64,000 bases of DNA from Trochalopteron elliotii. Its lineage: Eukaryota > Chordata > Aves > Passeriformes > Leiothrichidae. The notes beneath the pieces were generated by a model that was not told the origin of the DNA, searched no databases, and saw only the letters and a list, made by a program, of their open reading frames with translations. Shown here piece by piece: positions 44,801 to 56,800 of the stretch (the stretch's first letter is position 1; the number at the start of each line of letters is the position of its first letter). A program made the position numbers and the translations under genes. Location: contig JANPWX010000340.1 of assembly GCA_024734555.1 (NCBI GenBank), positions 255,313 to 319,312 of the forward strand. Reading direction: 5' to 3'.

Positions 44801-47800
44801 GTGTCCCCAGATTGGTACCTTTCTTGTCCTGGGCTTCTCTATCTCATCACTCTTTGCATTATCTATCCTCTGGCGAGATCACCGGAAAACTGTCCGCCTG
44901 TCATTCCAGGTAAGAGGGGTTAGGAGGTCTATTTGAAAGAGGAGTTTGTTTATAGAAGTATTTTGTGACAATTGGCAGAAAATATTCAGTATGGTGGATG
45001 TTTTTTATGTGTTTTTTGTTAGCAGAGTATGTTCTGAGTAAACTTCTATTATGACTTAACATTTCCTGTTGGGGGAAAGGAAGCCAAGGCCTGAGGTTGA
45101 GTTTCAAGCTGTGATGTAACACATCTCAGTTTGGAAAGATATAGAAAGTTACAGCCCTTTTTTTGTTCCCCCCCCAAAAAATGTAAGTGTACTGCTAAAT
45201 TTCAGCTGTCCAGGGCAGGTAAATCAGGCCGCTTAGGCTGGTAGGTTTGCTGAAGCGAGAACTTTCTCCCTCATCCCAGTCTGCTGGTGCAGCACAGTTT
45301 CGGTCTTTTGTGACTCAGAACAGCTTAATCTCCTGAGGGCACAAGTGCACTGGGTTTTTGGGGAGCAGGTGGAGAATGCTGGTGTCAGGTGGGACAAAAT
45401 GCTGGATGCAGGAGGTCAGAGTTCATGGTTGGCCTCCTCAACTCTCAGCAGATGTGAAGGTGGAGGCGAGAGCTGTCCAGTGCTGTTCAGTGTCTGGGCA
45501 TCCAGGTCCCCACTTGTACTGGGAAGGAAGAAGCATGTAGCCTTTGACTACACAGCTGCTTTGCAGGGTCCAAACCACTCAGTGGTTTCAGTGCAGTTCT
45601 ATGATTCTATGCTATTTGGGTCCATTACCCTTCCCCTATGTGGCTTAGTGCTTGTGAAGGCTGGGACAGCAATGCAGGTGGACTGGCAGAGGAATTCCTG
45701 TTCTACAGTTTGCTAACCTCTGGGTTATGCACTAGCAAAGGTAATGAGAAACCATCAGCTTCTCCTCCCCCTGACAGACACCAGGGGATGTGGATGAGGA
45801 GAAGGAGATAAAAGAACCTTTGGATTCCCCATAGGTGCTGTTTATTTCAGGTATCCATGCCCTTTGAGATGGCCTCCCATTGCTGTTCCCAAAGGACTTG
45901 TATCTCTTGTAGATACTGTGTCATGTCCATTAACCCTGCAAATCTATCTCAGGTATTTTGGACATCTCAGATGGCACCTCTGCTTGCACAACTGAATCCT
46001 CCTTCTGGGCAGGAGATGTTGGTATCAAGTGTCTGGAGCAGACAGTGTCACATACAGTAACATCTCCCAGTGACTGCTCCTTTCTTCAACCCTTCCAGCT
46101 TAGAGAATTGAGCATCAGGACTGAGAAATAGGAAGGGCTTGCAGCTGGAGAGTTGGGTTTTTTCCTAGCACATACCTTAATAACTGTCAGTTCTAGCTGG
46201 AATATTCACCACAGGGCTCTGATGAGCATGAGAAGATGATGGACTGATTTCTAGCTCAGATTTGCCTAGTTTTAGGAAAAATGTGTTAAACCAACCACCA
46301 TTCAGATTCTGTATTTCTGCTTGGTTTCCGACTCTACTCATGTATTCATGCTAAGCATAGAAGTGATTCTTGTTTTATGATCTTCTTGTTTAAACTTTAG
46401 GATTAAAGAAATCAAATCTATTAACTATATCTGTCTAATATATCTATCTACTTCTATTATACCACAGTAGTTAGTTTCATCCCACAGCTAGTAAATACCA
46501 CATTTTGTCACACAGGTTTGTTGACATCACTTTGTCAACTGATGATTTAACTGCAGTGTGCTGTGGTGTGGAGATAGCTATTGCCTGGATGAGACTGGAT
46601 TGGAGTGGTTTATATTTGGTTCAACTGGAAGATGCTCACAGATTATGGCATATCAGTAGTGGGAATCATGTCATCATGGAGGAGGGTAGTTGTGTTCCCT
46701 TCAGCTGATTTAGGAGAAAGTAAAGAAGTGTCCTTAGTGTCCTGTTCTTAGGCAGGGCACACTCCTCCCTGGCCTGGCCAGGGGCACGTCTCTCCTCTGA
46801 ATCCTGAGGTGTTTGGTGGATCCAACAAAGGCGAGGCAGAGTGGTTAACTGCTGGTATCTGCAGCAGGAGCCCATCCAGGTGTAAGGGCTGTAGGTCTGA
46901 TGGGGATGGTTTTCATCTTTTGACTAAAGTCCTTTTCTTCTCCTTGCCAGGTCACAGCTCCTTATCTCCACATAGGGGCAATTGCCATCATGGTCCTTCT
47001 TGCCTGGCCTGTGGCTCTTCATGCCATCAGAGCAGATAAGAAAGGTATGGCAGCTCTGGTTCCTGCTTCCTGTATGATAAAAGATACATAAGGGCATGGG
47101 AAAAGAGGCATGCAGGAGCCTTTTCCTCCCACACTTGCACTCCAGCTGGAGGAGACTTTCAAATTCTGAATCTCCCAGGGAAATTAGGGCTGGGGCTTGG
47201 GCTGTGCACTGCCCTGTTGCTGTTCCAGTGAGTTACTGGTTTGCATTTTACCTTGCACTGTTTTGCCCTATACTGAGGCAGTCATCTGCGTTGAGATGGA
47301 GGAGACTAGCAGAAGCACCCATGTTCTGAGTCATGAGTGAAAATTTGTTCAGCCCTATGGAGGAGAAAGCAGCCAGTGGCAGCTCCCTTGGCTGATTTTT
47401 GCTTGCTGTGTACTGAAGGGATCTCCAGTCCAGTCAGACAAACACTTCAGACCAGCATATCGCAGGAGAAGCCAGCTGAGATAGGGAAAAGAGCTTTTTG
47501 ATCTGTTCCTGATGTTATCTCATGGGAAGTTCCTGCCCACCTCTAGGAAGAATGAACAAATGTTGTAAGGAAAAAAGCCAGATGCCAGGTACAACTGCAG
47601 GAAAACCTGACTGGGAGAGTCTGTTTTTCTCTTATTGTCTCTCCATATAGCCAAAATTATCTACCTGACACCCATCTTCAGACAGTAGTTTGCAATAAAA
47701 ATCACAGACAGAATGGACTGGTGAAAGCATTTTTTTTCCCTGTCCAATGCTTTTCTTGTTGAACTGGAGCTGGGGAGGTTGGGGGAGAATACACAGGTAC

Positions 47801-50800
47801 CCTAGACATTATATACCACCATGCCTGAGGTACTCCTAGCTTAGTACAGCATCATCTTAGCATATGCCCAAATTCCTTCAGAGCCACTGGCACAGAAGGA
47901 TGTTGGCATCCATTCAAGAAAGAGATGTTGGTGCATGGGTGCTCATTTCTCAGAACTGTTTTGGTCCCTGAGGAGAAGGACTCTTGGGGCTCTTGGGCAA
48001 TGTATCAACAGACTCCAGAGAAGACCACAGATAGTGAGTTGGCAAGTTTCTGAGGTGCAATATCCATGCTTTCAGGGCCTGTAGGTCACACAGAGAAGGT
48101 CACTAGGAACCATCTGGATGAGCCAGGGAAGTATTCAAAGCAAGGAGATGCAACATAGTTGAAGGAGGGGTACCTACTCTTCTTCATTGTAAATGAAACT
48201 TGAAAATGGTGCTTGTTCTCATCTAAGTAAGAAAAAAATTAGCATCCTTCTGTTGAGGATTGTTTTTCTACATATGGAGGAGATTTCAGTGCACCATGGC
48301 TAAAAAAAAAAAGAAATAAAGCCATATTTTGCTGTCAGGCATAGTGAGATGTAATTAAAACATAAAACCTGCAGTCCTGACTTAGACAGCCTGCATCCTT
48401 GCTTTGACCAATTTGTTTTCCTGGGTTGCAGTGTTTGGAGAGAAAATGAAAATGAGGGGAAAAAGGAAAGGAAAAATGGATGGGACAAAGCCTGAAAGCT
48501 ACTTAGCTGGAGAACTGTATAAAAAGTTAAGTGGCAAGGCAGAGTTGTACATTATTATGTGGATTAACTCTAGCCTTCCTCCTTCAAATTCTTTCAGTTA
48601 CTCAGGTGATAATTGTTGGTCCATACCTGGCTATCCTTCTCTTTCTTTTCTTGATACCTCTGGGGATGTACTCTCCTTGCATCAGAGAGATGGGAACACT
48701 TGGACCAAAGCCAGCCCTTATTGGACACCGTGGAGCACCAATGGTAGGTCTGAAGAAAGTATTTTATGTGATTTCTTCATCCTGTCTGTTGCTACTTTCA
48801 TCATCATCATCTTCTGTTGTTTCTTTGTTGTTTTTTTTTTTCCTCCATGAAATCTGTGGAGGGTGGGAGACATTTCTGGTCATTGGGATTGCATGCCAAA
48901 GGCATCACTGCATGGGTTTGCTTACAAGGAAAACACTGTTCCTGAGGAACAAGACCAGGTTGGAGAGGGCCCTGAGCAACCTGGACTAGTGGAAGGTGTC
49001 TCTGATCTGACAGGGGGATTGGAATAGGGTGATCTTCAAGGTCCCTTCCAACTCAAACCGTTCTATGGTTCTATTATTGTTCTACATGATGGATTTGGCT
49101 AAAGTAGCTTTAACAATAAAATGATGCTCCCTTAAGAAAAAACAGAGATTTTTCAAAGAGGCAGAAAGTATTTGCAGAGTCCTCCAGTGTGTTTGAAAAT
49201 TATCTCCCCATGTGCCTTTTTTTTCAGCTGGCACCAGAAAACACTGAGATGTCATTTCTGAAGACGATTGAGCATGGTGGGGATGGTCTTGAAACAGATG
49301 TCACCATAAGGTGAGGGCAAAACATCACTGCTCACAGAATAGATGCTGCTTCTTCCAAGAGCTGTCTTTGGAGACATGCAGCTCCAGACAACTGGGTTTT
49401 ACTGATGGCTGGGACAGGGTCCCTCAGCTGTCATGTGATGACAGGGGCTGTAGGGCATGGTTGTTCTCAGGCAAGTCAATGAGCTGCAGCTCATTGATTT
49501 AACAATCATTATTTCTACAGTGTGTTTTAAATGCTTGGCAGAATATAAAAACAAGTCCCTACTCTAGTCTGACTTGCAAGTCACAGTGAGGGTTATATCA
49601 GGTCTACCAACCAACAGAAAATTGTGTCCAGATTTGTGACAGCATTGCCCTAATTATATCTTTAACTGTCTTTAGTGAACCCATTGGCATGAAATGCTAA
49701 TATTCTGTGGATGCTAATATTCTGTGCAGGATGATCTGTTTCCAGGCACTGAATGAAAAAAACACTAACATTTAGATGTCCTACTGAACTAGACCCTTCT
49801 ATAGAAGAAAATTTTGCATGTCCATCACTGTTCATTCAGAATTCACTCCTCTGGAAACCACTGAAACACTTTGATGTCAGCAAAAAGAGATTTCAGCCAT
49901 AAGTTACTAATGGTTTTTGGGGGAGTTGGCAGGCAAAAAGGTCACCTCCTTCATGTTGCCCCTAGAGAAACTGAGGCACAGACAAGTGTGACTTCTGTGA
50001 GATCTCCTAGAAGTATTTAAGCTGGAAATAACCTGGTGTCTTGAGCCTCAGCATTCCTCTAGATTGCACTCTCTGCACTAAGGAAGGCTATACTGCTGCA
50101 TTCACAATGGCCCACATGTTCTTCTGACCTGGCTTGAGTCTGCTCATGCTGTGAATGACCCTGCTCCCTAGGTGACCTGAACTCTTGCTCTCTGGCAGCT
50201 ATGATGGGGTTCCTTTCCTCATGCATGATGACACCTTGAGAAGGACAACTAACATCCAAGAGGTCTACCCTAATGACACTGGTAAAGCTGCTTCGTTTTT
50301 CTCCTGGGATGCCCTGCAGAAATTGAATGCTGGAGCATGGTTTCTTAAGGTAAGCATTATAAAGGGCTAGAAGCATTCCAGGTCAGTTGGATTGGACTCT
50401 AGGCAACCTGATCCAGTTGGACACATCCCTGTTTATTGCAGGGGGCTTGCATTAGATGAGCTTTAAAGCTCTCTTCCAATCCAAACTTTTATATAATTTC
50501 ATGACTATCACCAACTGGATGTAAAAGGGAACCAGCTGTTTATTACTTAACAGCATAGTATTAGAAGAGGAACTGCTAGTTGAGTCAAGACTGAAATAAG
50601 TCAGTGTAAATACTTCAGTTTGGGTCTCTGCTTTGTTCATTTTGCCTTCAGGCTAAGGAGACCTGTAATAATGGGGTGGTGGGTGTTCTTGTGTCACCTT
50701 ATCATGGCAGCAGCAGAGCTAATGGGCGGGGGGGGGGGGGTAAGAAGAAAAGAGCTAACAAGGTGGGTCAGAGAAGCACAGCAGATCTAGCTTTAAACCA

Positions 50801-53800
50801 TGCAATTTAGGTCCCAGAAGCAATGTCCTCACAGCCTGGGTTAACTTCCTTCATTTTTTATGTAGAAGAAATGACCAAAAAATTTTTTATGTAGGAGAAA
50901 TAAGCAAAATATAATATCCGTTGAGCACAGACATCAAACTTTTTCCCTCTTAGAGATACAGCTGACTCCCAGAGCAAACTGCCTGATTGATTTCCTTTTT
51001 TTTTTATATCTGTTTATTTCTAGAACAAACCATTTGTAGGGATGGGCTCGCTGTCAAAGGCAGATCAAAACCAGGCAATGAATCAGTCCATTTACACGCT
51101 AAGTAGTTTTTTGCGCCTCGCAGACAGTCACAATAAACTTGTGATATTTGATCTCTACCGCCCTCCAGAGAAACATCCTTACAGGAACTTGTGGATCCGC
51201 AAAATCCTGGACGTCATCCTCAAGGAGTCGAAGATTAAACGCCATCTGGTAGGGTGGCCTCACTCCATACCCCCTTTTCTTGCTCTTCTCATTGGGACTT
51301 TGGGGCCTACTCTGCATGATTTCACCTCCATAAAATTGGCCTATTGCATTTCACTTGATTTAAAAGGCATCATTTGGAGTATATTCCTAATGTTAGTTCC
51401 TCAGAAGGTTCACAACAGTGTAATCCTTCAGCAGCACAGGAAAAAAGACAGTGTATATACCAGCTGATGCCTTAAAACATCACTCCTTAATAAATATAAT
51501 AATTGTCAGTCTATTCCTGATGCCGAAACAGCACTCCTTAATAAATATAATAATTGTCAGTCTATTCCCTGCTACCCATGCTTGTTTTATATATTGCCTA
51601 AAAATTCCTGGCTTAAATTAAAATAAGCTGTGAGTCTTTATTGCCTTCCTCCCCTGGCAGCAGATGAATACTAAACTCATGGAAATCAGGTTAAGGACCC
51701 ATTGACGTCTGGGAAGTTATGCTGATCTGTATCTGCTGAAGATCTTTTCTTTCATGCTGGAAGAATGGTAGAACAGAGTATTTTTGGTTGCCTTTTCCAT
51801 AAACCAAAGCTGTCTTTTCATTCATTTTCAACACTGCATCTTTTGTTGGGCTGTGTGAAACGTACTCACTGATTTCCAGTGGATAAGCAAGGAACAGTGA
51901 ATACTTATTTCTTGACAAAAGTTATTTGCAAGTTCTAACCCTGCATCTGAATGTTCTTTGATCATTGGGAGAAACGCCATTTGACAGGCTGGGTTAAGTC
52001 CCTCAGATGTTAACTTCACTAGGCTTGTGTGAACAGCAGGGCATATTAGGGGCATGAATTCTTCTGCTGAGAATTCACTGGTTCCTCTTGCTGCCTGCAG
52101 GTCCTGTGGCTGCATAACGGTGTGAGGTCCTTTGTTCAGTCTGTCGCTCCTGGGTTCCAGCACACGATGGGCAAAAAGGCACCAGTAGAAGACCTATTAA
52201 AGCACAATATTGTCAAACTCAATCTGGTCTACACTGACATGTCCAGTGAAGATATCCGGTAGGTTTCAGACCCAAGTACAATCTTTGGGGTGCAATGGAC
52301 TGTGTTTGCCTCATGTGTGGGGCAATGTCTCCCTCCAGTGACCAGTTCCAGAGACTATAATATTTTGGGAACAGGTTGTTCTGATCAAGTAGCCCTCCCT
52401 GATGTATTTTAGGGGTGACAGACTGCAGTTCACTCCTACTGTTAAGAGGTGGCACATGTAATTAAATCCAGCTGTCCTCAATTCCATATTGACCAGGATC
52501 TGAGTATCTTCTGGTAAGAACAACACAGCTGTATCCTGATATCTTGTCTTTTTATTTGTGCCATCCCCAGTCCCACCAAGACTGAATCAAGGAGAGTGAA
52601 CAACTGTTTAACCTCCCATGCTCTTCCACAAACACCAGTGGGAGTGCATAATGCTGTGGTGAGAGACCATCACCCACTTCACCACTCCATTGTTTTGGAG
52701 ACATCATTTCTTGTCTGTTACTACCAGTTGCATGTGACACACTGAAAATGTCATTTCTATGATGAAAGGCTCCACATTCATTGCAGAAGTTCTCAAAATG
52801 CTACTCTCACATGGCAAAATAACCCAACAAACCACCAAAACACCCAGCTTTACCTGTCCAGCTCTCCTTTTGTAAATGGGATTTTTTGCTCTTTCCAATG
52901 CATAAAGCCATTGAAGTCTTGTTGAAATGAAAGAGAAAAACTTTAATCCTTTGGACAAGAGTAATGTTCATTTTTTCTCAATTATAATTGTCACAGGATG
53001 TAAAATCATAGAATCATAGAATGGTTTGGGTTGTAAGGGACTTTCAGCACCATCTAATTAAAACCTCTCTGCCACAGGCAGGGAAGCTCCCACTGGATCT
53101 GGTTTCTCAGAGCCCCATAGCCTGGCCTTGAACACCTCCAGGGACTGGGAATCCACCACCTCTCTGGGCAATCTGTACCAGTGTCTCAACTACCCTCACA
53201 ATTAAGAATTTTTTCCTAATGTCTGATCTAAACCAACCTTCCTTTAGTTTAAAGCCATTCCCCCTTGTCCTGTCACTCAACGCCCTTGTAAAAATCCCTC
53301 TCTAGCTCTCTTGTTGCCCATCTCAGTACTCAAAGGTGCTCTAAGGTCTCCTAGAGTCTTCTTGACTCAGGCTGAAAGGCTGTAAAAAATCATAGGCAAA
53401 CCTGTTTGGGTAAACCTTGGATAGGTCCTAGGTAGATTTACAAATGCTGATATTGATGATACATTACTTTACCTTTATGCAAAGAATGAACTTACTTCAT
53501 ATTAAGTTTCAATAGCTTATAATAACTTGAGAAATGATGCGTTGATGGAGAGACTGTAACAAACTTGGGTGGCCAGCTTCGAAGATTAGCTCAGCTGGTC
53601 TAACCAACTCAGGTGCTTTAACCAAAAGCAACACTGTGGGTTCAATCCCTACATGAGCCATTAACTGAAGAGCTGGATTCTGTGATGTTCTGCGTCCCTT
53701 CCAACCCTGCCTGTTCTGTGATTCTGTGGTGATTTGGAACGCACTGTGGGAAGATTATTGAATGACATGAATGATTTAGATTTAAAAAATCTCTAAGATT

Positions 53801-56800
53801 GTCAAGGCCAACCATTATCCCAGCACTGCCAAATCCACCACTAAACCATGTCCCCACATGCCACCTCCACATGTTTTAAATACCTCCAGAGATTATGATT
53901 TCAGCACTTCCTTGGGCAGCCAGTTCCAAAGCTTGATAACCCTTTCCATTAAGAATTTTTTCCTAATCCAATCTAGACCTTCCCTGGTGAAGCTTGAGGC
54001 CATTTCTTCTTGTCCTATTGCTTGTTACTTGAAAGAAAAGACTGCCCCTCACCTGGCCACACCCTCCTTTACAAACACATTGCTACATTGATTCATATGG
54101 CAGAAGGGTTAGAAAAGTTTTGACCTTTCGGGCATTTTATCTGCATTTGTTTCCAGCTGTTCAGTTATTCTGTATTGACCACTTGTTAATGATTAATTAT
54201 TGGCTGGTTGGCTTTCCTTTATGTTCCTTATCTAGGTCCTAAAGTAAGCACTTCCTACAGAAGATTACAACCATTTCCCATGATCTTCCCGAATCTCCTT
54301 GAGTAAGCCCGAAGGAAGTACTAATCTCCTTGCTCAATGAAGGTTGTTGCCTTTTGGTCTTTTAAAGGAAATATGCCGAGGCAAACATCACCACCAACTT
54401 CTATGTGGTCAACGAGCCATGGCTCTATTCCCTGGCATGGTGCTCTGGGGCACACTCTGTGACCACCAATGCCGTCCACTTGCTGAAGGATCTCAGCCAG
54501 CCACTCTTCCTCATGGTAAGTGGAAGTCTTCTCTGTCTTAGGAGCGGGAAATAGGAGTTGGGATGTTCATGATTATCTTTGGAGATGATGGGCCAGTTCA
54601 CACATGGATAAAAGATCCTTTAAGAATCCTTTGCATAAGAAGGACCTGAGTTGAAACCTGGCTTACCTGGAACTTCAAAGCCACTACAGGTATTACCATA
54701 CCCTTCTCTCTTCTCCTGGCTCAGGATGCAGCACCCTACTTGTTTGGATTATCACCTTAGGCCTTGAGATAAGGGAAAAGAAGTCATATTGAGACTTGTT
54801 CAGGAAGAAAGGAAGGGTCTTTGAGGACACAAGCTGATGCATCAGGATTTCCATTTCTAAGTTTTTGAAGCACCTTATTGATGTCAGAAATTCCTCTTTT
54901 TCCAGAGTGTCCCACTGCCCTTGTCAAACTTGGTCTTGTTCCACAAGTCCAAGGGAAACAACCACAGAAATAAACCTTCCTTCTGGTAGGAATTTTCACA
55001 TAATTTCTCTATTATTCTGCCTCGGACAACCCGTAGGGCCAAGAAGTACCTGGGGCATTGGTTCCACTAAAGTCTCTGTAAGGACTTTAAGTAGTTGGCT
55101 TCACAGTCTTGAATTAGATTTTACAATGCTCCCCTCCAGAGAACTGCAGTGTTTCAGTCAATTCTAAATTTGAATGGAGGTCCAGTCTAAGGATGAATCT
55201 TCAAATGCTCTTAGACTTAAAGTGGGAGCCCACCCCAGGCTCTCTGTGGTGTTCAGTAAGGGGCAGTTTTGCCAAAGAAAATGAGATGCCACCAGCTGAT
55301 ATTATTGGGATGAAGCAGAGAAGTGAAAGGCCTGCCTGTACAAACAAGAGGTCTCTGTGGCATTCACTGTGATATTGTAAAGTCTTCTTGGCTACACCAC
55401 AGACCTGCTTTTATGAAGGAGAATGATTTGGCACCGACACCCAGTAGTGAGTGGCCACTTTGAAATGCCACCAAATGCTTTTAACACCCAAGGGATGTTA
55501 CTGCAGATGCAAACCAGGCAGCTGAACAGTCATTTTCAATCAGGAAGAAAGAGCTTGAGTAACTATTTTTGCAAATCTTGTGGTCCTTGGTGGTGGACAC
55601 AACCTCTGTTGTTTTCTTCCAGACTCCACAGCAGTACAATGTCATGTGGATCCTGACAGATCTGACCTCTGCATTCCTCATCTCACTCATCTTTGCTCTG
55701 CACTGGTAACTACCCAGTTGTTAATGGCCATCCTAACCTGATCTTTTGCTCCAGGTAGAGGGAAGGAGGAATGCTTTCAGGTGACCTGAAGGGTTAAAAC
55801 TACACTTGAGAACATTAGCTTTCCCTTCTGGAAAGGGAAGAAAGCCCCAAGTGTCTCCCCAGAACCTCTCTGTTTCTCCTGCTTGCTCTCATTTTCCCTT
55901 TCCATTTTGGCAGCTCAGGCATTGTCTGCCCTCAGGATTCAGTGGAGAATTGGTAGATTTATAGTAGCAATATAAACCAATTATCAAAGCTGGTGGGCTG
56001 AGAAAGGAACTGATTTTTTTCTAGTATTTGACAATGTTTCACTGGACTGATTTGTTAGGAAAGCTCTCAATGTTAACATTTGAGCATCCCATGTCTCTCT
56101 ACACATGCCAGAGCCCCACAGGAAATCCATCTTCCCATACAAAAATGTCTGATCATGTCACAGACACCACATTTTGTTTCCTTCCACTCTGTCAAAGATT
56201 ATTGGGAAATCTGCGGTTCATGGAACAAGCTTACCCCAGCTGGTCATGTTTTTCTGCTGGATGTTCTGCTCTGCCGTGGTTGTATGAGGAACGTGCCTAT
56301 GCTCTCATCCCAGTAGTGCCCAAGGAAAGCAGGATGTGCTGGGCTCAGCTCTTCAGCTGGCTGGCTGTGGGTGGGGGGGAGAATCAGAGCAGCTGGCCCA
56401 GGGGAGTATTTTTTGCAGGGTGCTGGCAGTACAATGGTGCTGCTAGTGGCAGCAAGAAGAAAGTTTGGGAAGTCTCTGGGGGTGAGCACTCTAGGCTTTT
56501 GTTAACTGTGACTTGCCTTGGCATAGGAAAAGGTTGGGGTGCTAATACTGCTCTGGGATGGTGATAAAATTAATTACTACCAGTTTGACAGTGATGAACT
56601 AGCAGCTGTATAGGCATTTTTGCCTATACATTCCTTGGGATTTTCCCAAGGAATGGTATTTCCTTCCCTTCCTTCCCCTCTTACCCTGCTCTGCTCTCAT
56701 CAGGTCCTGCTTTTCCCTTGCTTTCGAGGCTGCAGGTTTCAGGGTGGTACACAATCACCCCTGTAAAGCATCACCAGTACCATCAGACCTTGCCATGCCC

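Noticed and set aside
45345..45716. 123-codon open frame in a GDPD4 intron
   Set aside because: It has no motif or splice support and ends near a CR1-like tail remnant.
48404..48989. 148- and 152-codon plus-strand open frames
   Set aside because: They are extensions of GDPD4 exon 7 into intron sequence; only 48598-48743 is exon.
53581..53655. Functional tRNA gene
   Set aside because: A and B boxes are present, but the anticodon and stem pairing are degraded and a CR1-like tail is fused, so it is a SINE.
56028..56564. 178-codon plus-strand open frame
   Set aside because: It lies inside a GDPD4 intron, has no recognisable domain and is overlapped by other frames.
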